DNA of 64,000 nt from Macrostomum hystrix (lineage: Eukaryota > Platyhelminthes > Macrostomidae), in contig CATNEN010000001.1 in NCBI GenBank assembly GCA_950097015.1, positions 18,046,501-18,110,500 of the forward strand. Direction: 5' to 3'. The number at the start of each line of letters is the position of its first letter. Position 1 is the stretch's first letter. Below, one piece after another: positions 20,901 to 32,630 of this stretch. Under the pieces are notes generated by a model. It did not search any database. It saw only the letters and a program-made list of their open reading frames with translations, and had not been told where the DNA came from. Made by a program: the position numbers and the translations under genes.

Positions 20901-21077
20901 ATTCGTGTTCTGACTTCTGAGTGAGGACATATTGTTATCATTCTTAATGTTATGAATTCGTGTTCTGACTTCTGACTGAGGACATACTGTTATCATTCTT
21001 TATCGTTATTGTTATGCTATCGCTCCCTATTTCGCTACTGCTGTTGACAGGGCAGGTCAAATATAGCAGTGAGCTGC

Positions 21078-21226
21078 TATCTTCAAGCTGGCAAAATAGC
21101 TCGCAGTTTTTACCAAATTGGTTGCTGCTAGCGGCGGCTGTCTATGGAAAATTGCTGCGGCTGCATCTGGCTGAGCCGTGGCCAAATTGGTTGCAGTTTT
21201 TATCAAATAGAATGTAAAAAGGTATA
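21078..21226 (-). repeat. Right TIR of the Tc1/mariner element
   Basis: Inverted counterpart of 19668-19816, ending GGTATA. A small AT-rich spacer with a 55-bp near-repeat of the transposase tail region (20883-20998, TGCTGAGGACATATT... / TGACTGAGGACATACT...) lies between the stop codon and this TIR. Confidence 0.92.
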
Positions 21227-21344
21227 ATCGGCCAGAATAATTAAATATTCTACCTAGACTAACTAAATGTGCTACTCAGAATAACTAAATACCCTACCTA
21301 GACTAACTAAATATGCTACCCAGAATAACTAAATACAATACTTA

Positions 21345-21898
21345 CCATAGTCCGGATCATGCTGGACTTACGCCGGAGGAAAAATCCAACATTTTTTGGC
21401 ACTTACGCCAACCAAAAAAGGTCCCTCTGCCTTACGCCACCCAAAATAAGGTCCTTCACAAATCATGTTAATCGGTGATTAATTAAATTTAGAAGTTGCA
21501 ACTGTTTAAAAATCTCACAAGTTGCAAATTCTGAATCAAGTATCAAAGTAAGCATCTTAAAGCTAAAAAAACTTTTGCTATCCTACAATAGATATTCTGC
21601 TATCTCATTTATACGAACTGCAATATTTTAATGAACTTTGTTTTAATGCTGCTCCTAATTAACGCAAACATCATAATTAACGCAAATGTGTTATGTTCTA
21701 TAGTAATACATTTGATCATGAATGATCTCATTTGTGCTAACATTTACGCCACTTGATTTATGCCATGTACTTACGCCAAGCACTTACGCCAAGGCACATT
21801 TTGGCCTATACTTACGCCAAGCACTTACGCCAGCCTCCGATCCCAAACCAGATTTACGCCGGAGATCTCCGGCATTAACGACATGATCCGGACTATGG
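21345..21898. mobile_element. hAT-type MITE with perfect 8-bp target duplication
   Basis: The terminal inverted repeat CCATAGTCCGGATCATG (17 bp) is present at both ends. The unit is flanked by identical 8-bp copies of AATACTTA (21337-21344 and 21899-21906), the duplication length of hAT transposases. The 554-bp interior is non-coding and rich in CTTACGCCA-type subterminal motifs, which could be transposase-binding sites. The insertion interrupts an imperfect ACTAACTAAAT repeat that continues on both sides. A related TIR at 27236 lies next to a hAT transposase fragment. Confidence 0.92.
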
Positions 21899-21906
21899 AA
21901 TACTTA

Positions 21907-24846
21907 GAGTTAGACTAACTAAATACATTACCAGACTATATACACTATCAAGAAATTCTTTGATATTTATAGAATACATTCTCAGAGACTAATTCTAAGA
22001 AAGTATCGAAATTACTTAGACATTATATTGAAATACCTCTATAAACATATTTTATAGGATATAAAAAGTTAGAAATATAACAACTTTGGTTGCATTGTGA
22101 AAATGAAGTTAGAATAGTAATTAACCTTAGGACACCTTTAGTGAGATTATATTAAAGAGAGAAGCATTAGGACAACTTTAGTAGCATCATTGGGATAAAG
22201 ACTTTACTAATAGTTAGGCCTATATCAACCTTGGTGTCATTCAGTGGGATCTTAATTATAAAAAATAACCCTACATTCCCTACAACACAGCCTTATTAGA
22301 ATATTGGGAAAATAAAGCTTAGAAGCTGAAGGTTGAATAGACACTGGGATCATTATCACAGTTAACTAACCTTTTAATTGGTGGATAAAATTTAAATGAT
22401 TCGCATATAGAAAGGCCTAAAACAGTAAAACAATAGTTAAGAAAATAAAAACTAAGATGAATATATACATCTTTTGGTAAAAAATACAAATTTGTACAGC
22501 TTGGATGACACTTGTTTTGGTATAAATAATAGGTCAAATTGACTGATAGCATTAGGCTAAATATGTTAAATGACCAAAGTCTTGGTTTGGTTGATCTTGT
22601 TTTACTACCCATAAAGCATGAAACAATGAAACATGTTTGTTAGGAGAGATTTAATCTTGCATTCTGTAACAGACATTAGATGAGAAAAGATTATTAAATG
22701 AGAAAAAGAACATTAAATGAGAAAAGAAAGGGATTAAAATATGCAGTTTTTTGCAATAATATATAGTTATAGTCTCGCAATCCTAGTTACTTGGTAAAAT
22801 ACAGTTTCCTCGACGCATATCGATTCCAGCATTTCATCTAATTAACTTTGCCGTTTCCTGCTTTGTCCCATCTAAATAAAAAATAAAGCCAATGCCGAAA
22901 ATCTGTCCATTCGTAATCAGCCCGGTTCAGTCACTCTTTAGTAACTTCGAAATATGTAATCTGTATGCAGTTGGCGTGAAAAATGAGAATCTTATCTGCA
23001 TGGTGTTAAGAGTAATATTTGTAAACACGTGTAGAGTTGATTTCTTAGAACTCAAGTTCATGTTCAATTTAATGCTTAAATATGATAATTGTCTATTTCA
23101 CTTCGTTACATTCTTTTTTTGCCTTCCTAAGCTTTTTTTCTCGTTATTTTGCTCGCCCCTTCTCCCCATGTGCTCCTATTATTTGCATTTGCATTGCTGC
23201 TAATATAATATTTAGTTTCTTACATCGTTATTGTAATAGGCGAATAATTATACTATATTTTTCTTTTAAATTTACGCGAAAAGTAAGGAAATTAATATTT
23301 GTTTTAATGCACCCTTTGTTTTAATACACCGTTTGTTATAATGCACCGGGGAACCACCCCCCGCCAATCTATATATATATACACGTATTTTGGAGGAGAA
23401 AGATCAACCGTCTCTCGACCGTTCATACCATTAACTGTTTATTCGGTTTGTGCAACTAGACTTGAAAAGCTTAGAAGAGGCAGAATTTTGAAGATCAAGC
23501 TTTGTCAAGCTGGAAAGCTATAAATTTAGACGAACAATTCGTATTGAACAGTAAAAGCAAAAGAAGGGTTGGATCCGAATTAAGTGTTTAAAAGCCTGTA
23601 AAGGGTGTGATAAAGGAATTACCTGTAAAAGGAGTGTATTTGATGAATAAAGCCTGAACAGGGTGAGAAAGACAAAGTAAAATTCATAAGTGAGTGCGTG
23701 GGTAACTGATACCCTCCGATCCATTGGAAGCCCTATATTGGGACTGGAAATTTAATAAGACTGTGTGTTACTAAAATAATACTCATAAAAAATTCGTTGT
23801 ATTAGTTATTTGCCTGTTAACTTTAATCGTTCGCCACGTCCGTTTGCAAATCTGGATTCCATACTCTTGTACGGCACAAATATGCAAAGGACTCACGTGT
23901 ATCACTCCGTTAGCGTCCATCGGTGCTGCCCTGGACTCATAATTTAGATTATCCGGACTTGTGTTTGCTGTCCATGTCGTGGTGCAAGCTACTTTAACTA
24001 ACGGTTTGTCGGGTTGTTTGTTACTGCAGCACTCGGAAGCAATGCCTCTCGACTTATGTAAAACAAATCGCACCACTGGTAAATGGAGCATAATCTTAAT
24101 CTGTCTACATTTGGTTCGATTCTTGGCGTTTTTCTGAAGAAATTGACGATAAAAAAATATCAATATTGCTTTTGGTCCTTTGCGAGTCCAATACCGCTAA
24201 CTAAAAAGTATACCCTGGTTCATATGTTTATTGTTGAAAGGGTCATTCATAGAACATGATTTGAATTCTTAAAAAGTATTTTAGTAACTCTCCGAGTCAA
24301 CGACGCAGTTGAATTTTTTGTATTGATTTACACTTGTGAACATTGTCCCTATGCACGAGACCATTTTGTATAGGCCATTATGCCGCGAAAAACATCTTGG
24401 ACTTTAATCTCTGCGGGCTTACCCAGCCTATCCGGAAAACCATTTAGAAATATAAATCACTTAAGCTTGCACAATCAGGAACATTGAATTATCGACAAAA
24501 TAGAAGAGACGCGATTTGGAAAACTAAATCAGGGCAATTATAAGACAACATACCTCTACCATGCTGATTTTATTAAGGTGCTCGAAGTACGCAGTACGCA
24601 GTTATATGCTTCGGCGCATTCGGTGTAATCGATCGACTAAAGCACGGGGTTTGCCAACAGGGTAAAGGATTTGAACTACAACTAGCCCCAGTGGTTGCAG
24701 GGATGAAAATTGTATTAAAATGCAAAAATCGTGTTTTAACACACACAGACAATTTCTATGCAATCTGATTTCAATTTTGCTACGAGTAAATTGAGACCAT
24801 GTGATTCACATAGTCACATAGGTAAACTGCGACAAGAAAGGAAACA
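21907..24846. other. AT-rich intergenic stretch
   Basis: About 2.9 kb with no supportable gene. An open frame at 23783-24163 (minus, 126 residues, six Cys) is the only candidate of note; without splice context or family similarity I leave it uncalled. There is a short (TA)n run near 23371. Confidence 0.35.
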
Positions 24847-25402
24847 GTCCATTTCGGCGACATACCATTTCGGCGACAACCATTTCGGCGACAAGTCATT
24901 TCGGCGACAACCATTTCGGTGACAATACTTTTGAAGCCGTGGAACAAATTTATTTTATTTATATATTTTTTACATTTATTTAAATCAAATAAAAGAAGCC
25001 ACAAATCGGCAGAAGCGCGGAACAAATAGGCAACAAATGCACTGTTGCATCTAATGCATCTCGATTAGATCTATAAGTTCGATTAAAAGTAAAAGACCTT
25101 ACTGTCCCACAGGGGCATTCATGTGGCGGCAAGCGAGTCACCAAAATATTTGCCGTCACAAAAATATTAGTGACGCAAACGATGCTACTTATAAGTAAGA
25201 CAGGTGAGGTTGACGCACAGCGCGGACCAAACTGATCCAAACTCGCTATTTATATTACATGTTAAAACAAATACTATAACAGGAATACATTAACAAGTAG
25301 AAGAATCAAATACATTACATACTCAATAAGCAAACACTATCAGATCCATTATTACTGCGGTTTCGATGTTTGTCGCCGAAGTGGTTGTCGCCGAAATGGA
25401 CC
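24847..25402. mobile_element. MITE-like inverted repeat with TTTCGGCGACA motifs
   Basis: The ends read GTCCATTTCGGCGACA and, inverted, TGTCGCCGAAATGGAC. Additional copies of CATTTCGGCGACAA lie just inside both ends (four on the left between 24865 and 24925, one or more on the right near 25372-25385). The interior is non-coding, about 556 bp in all. I could not find a convincing target duplication, so the superfamily is undetermined. Confidence 0.7.
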
Positions 25403-26703
25403 GGATTCGTTGTAGCAGTATCTGGTGAATTAATTGACCCATGCCTTTCTGTGAGGCGGAAATAGAATCATAAGTCGCATCCAAAAAGCCGTCAGAACAC
25501 ACTTTACAAGTTTCTACAGTAGCAAATCATTGGCGAAACAGTTCGTCCCCCATATTTTTTAAAACCTTGTTTGGCATCATTGTCAGACGTACACTCTGGC
25601 TCGAGATTTCTTATTTTTGTTTAATTTTCGCTTGAAGTAAAAAAAGATACGGTCTGTCGAAATGTCTGGGACATCGGGTAACGGGTTAACCCATACATAA
25701 CCAGACATGTGTGGCGGTCATGGATTTTCCGACACCTTTATTTGCTTATATTACCCAAGTCTAAGTGAGTTAATTAGTTACCTAAATTGTATTGTTATTT
25801 CTTTTTTTTTTCATTCCAGATCATTTCAAAGATTTGGAATTTTTTCTTAATTATGTCTTTTTTAGCTTTGTGGCACGGCACCTAGCTACTGTGTCATTGC
25901 TTTCAAGAGTATGTGTGATATTAACATAAAATTAGCAAGTTTTTGAGGCCTCTTTCTTTATCAAAAACTCTTTACTAATATGTATGTATGATTATGTATA
26001 TTTATTTTCTTTTGGACAAAATTGCTTTGTTCAAATAAAACAATTAATATGTATTTATGCCCTTTGCCTGAATTAACTTTTGGTCTTTATATCCTGGTAG
26101 CATATGTTTGACTGTGTCTGAGCAGCAAGACACTTCAACTATAATTCTATAACTATTGGCAATTTATCCACTTCTTTCAGGCTTCCAATTGAATAAAATT
26201 TGATGCTCCATGCATGGATAGGACCTAATTCTAGAATTTAATTTCTTTTTAGTTTGAATATCTCTTTTATTTGATATTGTGATGGGGCCACCTAATGTGG
26301 TTCCCTTAATGGATAATGTATTTTGTTATAATATTTCAAACTTGTCCTAGGCTTGTCACCTTGGACAACTGGAGTCGACATTGGAGCTTTGAAGCTTACA
26401 TCTTCACTGCTGATTGAAACATGGGTGATCCTTCTGTACCCAATAGTAAGAAAGGTGGCAGAGTGTGCGCCAAAACAAATTTTGGCGTGGCGTCGCCTGT
26501 CAAGCTGTTTCCCTGCTTGTCCAATCAGATCTTCCAGGTGGTGCCGGCGATCTGATGCTCCTGGAGGTTGTCAACAGCAACCTACTGCAACTTCTGATGC
26601 GGAGAATATAGAAGACTCACATTCGGACTTGCAGAGTGGACTTTTTTGAGTTCAGTAACTTCAGTTCCTATCCCTATAAGTTTAATGCACTGTAATAAAT
26701 CTG
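25403..26703. other. AT-rich intergenic stretch
   Basis: No gene supported. A ~55-bp segment near 26446-26500 (GTGGCAGAGTGTGCGCC...) has a diverged second copy at about 27174-27228, so the two flank the 21-bp minisatellite as loose direct repeats. Confidence 0.35.
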
Positions 26704-26930
26704 ATTGCGACTTACCTCCCCTGAATGTGACTTACTTCCCTCTGAATGCGACTTACTTCCCTCTGATTGCGACTTACTTACCTTGGAATGCGACTTACTT
26801 CCCTCTGATTGCGACTTACTTCCCTCTGAATGCGACTTACTTCCCTCTGAATGCGACTTACTTCCCTCTGAATGCGACTTACTTCCCTCTGAATGCAACT
26901 TACTTCCCTTGGAATGCAACTAAGTTGCCT
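26704..26930 (+). repeat. 21-bp minisatellite
   Basis: About 11 units based on TTCCCTCTGAATGCGACTTA plus C (21 bp), with GATTGCGACTTA and TTGGAATGC variants. As a multiple of three it keeps frames open on both strands; these are artefacts. A pyrimidine-rich tract follows (26955-27075). Confidence 0.94.
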
Positions 26931-27235
26931 CTGATTGCAGATTTTGTCATGTTTTTGCTTCTTTCCCCATTTGCTTTCCTTTCTTTCTTCTTTCCTTTCT
27001 CTGCTTTCCTCCTTTTCCTGCCTTCTTTTCTTTTTTTCTGCTCGTTTTTTTTCTGTCCGATTTTTTTCTCGGGTGGCCATTTTTGCGACTTACCTTGCTC
27101 GGCCGCTCGTCACCCGGCCGGATCGGCCGGGTGTTGCGCATGTATGTGTGCACCGTTGTGTGCCTGTCACCCATAGTTAGGAAGGTGGCATGTGTACGCC
27201 GGAATGAAATTCGGGCAGGGCTACCTATGTATGCC

Positions 27236-28119
27236 CCATAGTCCGGATCATGCTGGGCTTATGCCAGAGGTAAAATCTAGCTTTTTTGGGACTTATGCCA
27301 GCAGTTACTCCCATTTTGTCCCCTAAAAATGACGCCAACAGAAAAACGCCCCCAATGGCTAAAATGAGCAATAGAAATGTAAGCAAAAGTAATTACAAGT
27401 AAAAAAATAAAACAAGTTAAGTGAAATATGAGTTAGGAGTTGTGGGCCGAGTTGCCAATGAAAGGGCAAAGCATAGTTGCCACTGGCAAGCAATGAAATA
27501 TTAGCGCTGGATGAAAAACTTAGTGCAGCATTAGATAATTTGTTTAAAACTTGAATAAATGGTAAAATAAATAGCAAAGGAAGCTTTTACTTACCCCACA
27601 TTGTATTGCATGAGTCAGTCATCACCGAGAGAATGTGCTCAACAGGTATCCTGCCTTCATGCAGTAGTTCCTTAATAACTGCCTTAAATCCTTCGGCAGT
27701 ACTGTCCATAAGCTCTTTGATGCCAATCAGTACAATTATGACATGCTGATGCTCAGTGGAAAAAACTCTCGCGAGTACTGCCAGGTAGGACTGATCACGC
27801 TTTGTACACTTGTCCAGCATAATGGAGAAATGCAACTTGCGAAGAAGGTCAAACATTTGCTCCTTTGCGAATGGTGCCAATGCCTCATTAACAAGGTAAG
27901 TCATCTTAGTCCTGCAGCATGCAAATTCCTGAGCAATACGGCTGTCTGGAAATGCAACTGGAAGCAGTGATGTAAACTGGTCCATAAGATTGAATGACAA
28001 ATCCTTTTGAGCCACAAGAATTGAAAAATGCAAATTGGCTACCATTGCTTGCTCGCTGACAGCAGTTGAACTCGCAGCTTGCTTTGCTGTAGTGTCATCT
28101 ATAACAGAGAAGAAGCTTG
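27236..28119 (-). mobile_element. hAT element fragment, cut by an LTR
   Basis: The left end, CCATAGTCCGGATCATG, is identical to the TIR of the MITE at 21345, and similarity continues inward (CTGGGCTTATGCC against CTGGACTTACGCC). The right part encodes a hAT transposase exon on the minus strand. The element stops abruptly at 28119, where an LTR begins, so the 5' half and the other TIR are missing. This is the probable coding relative of the MITE family. Confidence 0.8.
27605..28119 (-). pseudogene. hAT transposase exon fragment
   Basis: About 170 residues with typical hAT features: a block SFNLMDQFTSLLPVAFPDSRIAQEF followed by CCRTKMTYLVNEALAPF, then LRKLHFSIMLDKCTKRD, where an Asp-containing strand of the RNase H-like fold is expected. 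The exon ends CAATACAATGTGGG before GTAAGT (intron starts at 27604). Its 5' side is replaced by LTR sequence at 28120, so the open frame that continues to 28198 is chimeric. The catalytic domain beyond the donor site is not present in the expected place. Confidence 0.8.
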
Positions 28120-29690
28120 TGATGTGGAGTGTGCTACGGGAATCGAGTGGGAATGTGTGCCAGCAGAATTTTTCAAATTTTAGGCAGTTAATAATCACGA
28201 CCCACCTAGCAGCTGGCCGGGTTTGGGGCGGCGGTGAATTAAGTAGCCGTCAAATCCCCTCTCCCTGGATCTGTTCTAGCCCCCTGTAGGAATGACTGAT
28301 CGCGGGCCATAACTTTACTGTATGAGCTAGTTTAGGTCATAATTCCCCTCCAAACCGCGATCAGATATTGGGAATCACTCGGGCATTATGAGTGATCATT
28401 TATTCTTCATGTCCCCACTTCTTTACAGTATTGGAGCCCAGCTCGACTTTATAACCTCCTCTCTTAGATACATGTAAATGTCACTGTAGGCAGGTCGGCG
28501 CCTGCGCTTCCCATTGTCCCGGCGGAGTAACAATTATTGGCCGACTGCCGGCGGCTGCTCGTAAAGGAGCATCTGTCGTTTTTTGCCGCCGGTTCATTGG
28601 GTAATCGGGGTGGCCATCGCCGCTTCGATTCCTCGATGACAGGCTGGCGCGAATGTGGGTTATTTTGATGAATGTCGAGGTTGGCGTGCTGCAGGACTAT
28701 TTAAGAAAGCGCGCTGCGCTGCTCCCCCCAGGACCTCGGCCCAGAGACTTCTCTCCAGAGACTCGGCCCAGGACCTCTCCCACTTAGGGCTTAGACCCTC
28801 GAGCTTTGAGTTCATTTTAGCGCTCACAGGCTCATTGCCTGCCTATAAGCCTTCTTATAGCCTTCTAGCCTTCCCCTCCTCTGCCTTTGCTGATTTTGCC
28901 CTACCCTCCCTCGAGAACGACAGGACTGCAGCACGCGGCCGATCGGCGTTAAGATAAGTAACCCGCGCAGCGGTTTTCCATTGTTACTCCTAAGGGACTT
29001 ATCCTACTAGTTAAGCGGCATAATAGTGGGAAAGGGCATCGGGATTTTTAGCCTAATAAACTTTCATCATTAGCCAGTTAATTTCACATTAGGCCAATTT
29101 TAACTAAATTTTAAATCCTTTCACACTTTGTTCGCCTCCATGTTTATTTTCACTACTAGACAGCCCTCAGCTATGAGTGGCTAATCTCCTAGGGGGGTGG
29201 GCTCTGGTGATGCCGAGCTGAAAGTGGCGCAGGAAGGCAACTGTAAGCGCGCACAAAGGTGATAAGAAGCTAGGGATTTGCAAGCAGATGCGGAGGTAGT
29301 ATGTGCATTTCTTCCCATGGGGGTTGGGGGAATCCTTGGCCGGCTTTCCTTCTCCCTCTTGGGCGGGCTCAAAGTGTACGTGTCGAACTCCCTTTCCAAT
29401 GGAGTTTTCCCTTATCCCCCTCTCGCAACTGCGGCCAAGGGAGCGAGAGTGATGACTTAATAATCGTTCGCTTGCATAATCACTCAGCCAGTGTTCTGCT
29501 TAATCTCTCCAGCCTCTGGTTTCCTCAACTCACACAGATTCGGTTTGTTGTTTACTTAATGTGTAGGCTGCTGTCAAATGTATAGGATGTGTCTGATGTC
29601 TTATGAGTAGGATTTTGGCTATGGATCCTCATTCAAGTTCTTAGTACCACCTTTCTAGACCCCTGTAGCGCGAATCCCCTTTTGAGGCGT
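28120..29690 (+). repeat. Truncated LTR (copy 0) of the retroelement family
   Basis: Starts TGATGTGGAGTGTGCTACGG and follows the LTR sequence of elements 1 and 2 for 1.57 kb, including the TATTTAAG box (28698-28705) and the CCTAATAAACTTTC polyadenylation region near 29050. It stops inside U5 at TTTGAGGCGT, where the complete LTR of element 1 begins. It is diverged from both, so it is older. The simplest reading is that element 1 inserted into this LTR. Confidence 0.85.
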
Positions 29691-30295
29691 TGATGTGGAG
29701 TGTGCTGCGGGAATCGAGTGGGAGTGTGAGCCAGCATAATTTTTCAAATTTTTTAAGTGTCTAATAATTGCGACCCACATAGCAGCTGGCCGCAAACACG
29801 ATCATTAATCTTAGGGCCGGGTTTTGGGCGGCGGTGAATTAAGTAGCCGTCGACTCCCTTCTCCCTGGATCTGTCTAGACCCCCGTAGGAATGACTGATC
29901 GCGGCCATAACTTTTATTGTACGAGTAGTTTAGGTCATAATTCTCCTCCAAACCGCGATCAGATATTGGGGATCACTCGGGCGTTATGAGTGATCATTAA
30001 TTCTTCATGTCCCCTCTTCTTTACAGTATTCGAGCTCAGCTCGACTTTATGACCTCCCTCCTTTAGATACATGTAAATGTCACTGTAGGCAGGTCGGCGC
30101 CTGCGCTTCCCATTGTCCCGGCGGAGTAACAATCGCTGGCTGACTGCCGACGGCTGTTCGCGCAGGACATCTGTCGTTTCCCGCCGCCGGTTCGTTGGGC
30201 AATTGGGGCGGCAATCGCCGCTTCAATTCCTCGATGACAGGCTGGCGCGAATGTGGGTTATTTTGATGGATGTCGGGGTTGGCGTGCTGCAAGAC

Positions 30296-30303
30296 TATTT
30301 AAG
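30296..30303 (+). promoter_or_regulatory. TATA-like box in the element 1 LTR
   Basis: TATTTAAG, conserved in all four LTR copies (28698, 30296, 39597, 48215) and followed by a GC-rich CGCTGCGCTGCTCCCTC stretch where initiation would be expected. Confidence 0.6.
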
Positions 30304-30762
30304 CAAGCGCGCTGCGCTGCTCCCTCTAGGACCTCTTTTCTCCCACCGGCTCTTCCCCTTCTCCCTGCCGGTTTACCTTTGCCGGGCCGGAATCCCACCG
30401 GACCCAGGACTTATCCCCCAGACCCATTTAGGGCTTAGACCCTAGAGCCTAGAGCTCCACGGCTAGCGCAGGCCCATTGCCTGTCCCCATTCCCCCTGAG
30501 CGCGAGCCACCTCTTTAGGTGCGCCGTTGAATCGAGCCTTGAGCTCCAAGCGTGTTGGCCCCCTTGCCGACTCGCAGCATTTTCCCTTCCCGGTCTTTGC
30601 TGTCTTACCCCGCCCTCTTCCCCGAGAACAACGGGATTGCAGCACGCGGCCGAAGCGACCCCAGATAAGTAATCCGCGCAGCGGTTTGCAATTATTGCTC
30701 CTAAGGGGCTTTCTATTAGTTAGGCGGCATTTAGTGGGGGGGAGCTAGGAATTGCTCAGCCT

Positions 30763-30768
30763 AATAAA
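30763..30768 (+). terminator. Polyadenylation signal in the element 1 LTR
   Basis: AATAAA within GCCTAATAAACTATC, conserved in the other LTRs (40069 and 48687 in element 2). Its distance from the TATA-like box defines the likely R region. Confidence 0.55.
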
Positions 30769-32630
30769 CTATCTAATTTATAGCCATCATTTAACTTATT
30801 GGGCTTACTTTTATAACAACTTAATTCCTTTTGCTATGCCTCCTTTTCACGTTTATTTTATCGTTAGACAGCCCTCTGTCATGAGTGGCTAATCGCCTAG
30901 GGGGCGGGCTCTGGCACAGCCGAGCTGAAAGCTGCGGCAGGAAGGCAATTGTGAGCGCGCATAAGAGTAATGAGGAGCTAGGGATTTGCAGGTAAAAATG
31001 CGGAGTGTAAGCATGTGCATCTCTTTCCTGAGGGTTGGGGGAATTCTTAGCCGGTTTTCCTTTTTCCTCTTGGGAGGGTTCAACGGTGTGCGTGTCGAAC
31101 TCCTTTGCCAATGAAGTTTTCCCCTATCCCCCTCTCGCGACTGCGGCTACGGGAGCGAGAGTGATGATCTAAGAATCTTTCGCTTGCGTAATCACTCAGC
31201 CAGTGTTCTGCTTAATCTCTCCTGCCTCTGATTTCCTCATCTCACACAGGTTCGGATTTTTTAGTTATTTCATGTGTAGGCTGCAGTCTAATGTAAAGAA
31301 TGTGCCTGATGTTTCATGAGTAGGATTCCGGCTATGGATTTTCATTCGAGTTCTTAGTACCACCTCTCTAGACCCCTGTGGCGCAAATTCAGGAATCCCC
31401 TTTTGAGGCGTGTCTCGATCCATTCTGGGGCTCTCACCCCAGCCTAAAACGGAAGTTGCAGAATGCCCTATTTTTCGGCTTGTCTAGATCTGCGTGATAA
31501 ACTAGGAGCTGTGTACTCCGGGAACCCAAGTTCCAAAATGTCTGCGGTGGCAACGTAGGCGCATTGGGTGGTGGCGCTACCTGAGATCATTTTCCGCTTT
31601 GCCAATAGCCTTTCCGCATTTCTGTGACAAGAGCCTGGGCCGTTTCGACCACCGCTACCAAGGTTAGGAGTCAGTTACTTACACGCTACTGACGGCAGTA
31701 GACTAGTTAGCCCTGCCCTGTCCGATTCCGGGCAGTCCGACCCTCTTCTTAGACTTTTAGCCGGTTTCGAGCACTGCTTGGGGTAGGCACGGCAGTCATG
31801 CCTGTGGCCTATGGGACGAGTGGGACTGGCCAGCCTGAGGCCGATAGGACCACTCCCTGCATCCGCTGAACCTCCCTTCATCTCATCTCTCTTTCCGCGA
31901 AATCTCGCGTGTAGCTAAGCGGTCATTAAGTCGACTCTGTCGCCCGCCCTGAATCCAATTTCATGAGTGCAGTTCAGCGCTTGCAACGCCCACCCACTTC
32001 AGCGTGTCTCGATCCATTCTGGGGCTCTCACCCCAGTCTAAAACGGAAGTTGCAGAATGCCCTATTTTTCGGCTTGTCTAGATTTGCGTGATAAACTAGG
32101 AGCTGTGTACTCCGGGGACCCAAGTTCCCAAATGCCTGCGGTGGCAACGTAGGCGCATTGGGTGGTGGCGCTACCCTAGATTATATATCCGCTTTGCCGA
32201 TAGCCTTTCCGCAGTTCTGTGACAAGAGCCTAGGCCGATTCAACCACCGCTACCAAGGTTAGGAGTCAGTTGCGCACGCACTGTCTAGCCCTGTCCTGTC
32301 CGATTCCGGATAGTCCGAAGCCTCTCTCTTTAGACTTTTAGCCGGTTTCGAGCATTGCTTGGGGTAGGCACGGCAGTCATGCCTGTGGCCTATGGGACGA
32401 GTGGGACTGGCTAGCCTGAGGCCGATAGGACCACTCCCTGCATCTACTGAACCTCCTCATCTCTCCCTTCATCTCCTCTCTCTCACTCCGCGACATCTCG
32501 CGAGTTGCTAGGCGGATATTAAATCGACTATGTCGCCCGCCTTTAGAAATGAACTCTCATGAGGGCAGGTCAGCGGTTGCAAAACACCCAAACCATGTCA
32601 GGATGGTCTTCTCCATGACTAACTATTTCA

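Larger units (their letters stand above)
19668..21226 (+). mobile_element. Tc1/mariner-superfamily element with ~149-bp TIRs
   Basis: Terminal inverted repeats of about 149 bp (19668-19816 and 21078-21226) begin TATACCTTTTTA on both ends, consistent with insertion at TA. The repeats are similar throughout, with small differences. The 1.56-kb unit holds one full-length transposase frame. It starts only 28 bases after the piggyBac's right TTAA. Confidence 0.9.
29691..32630 (+). repeat. 5' LTR of element 1, with an internal 594-bp duplication
   Basis: Runs from TGATGTGGAG to AACTATTTCA, with TG...CA termini. At 2,940 bp it is longer than element 2's 2,325-bp LTR because a ~594-bp U5 segment beginning GTGTCTCGATCCATTCTGG is present twice (from ~31410 and ~32004). 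A TATTTAAG box lies at 30296-30303 and an AATAAA at 30763-30768, giving a plausible R region of about 430 bases. Confidence 0.88.

Noticed and set aside
23783-24163. 126-codon minus-strand frame with several cysteines as a gene
   Set aside because: No signal peptide at a plausible start, no splice context and no family pattern; such a length occurs by chance in a window of this size.
26774-27180. Basic Lys/Arg-rich frames on the minus strand
   Set aside because: They arise from the 21-bp minisatellite and the adjoining pyrimidine-rich tract read in reverse.
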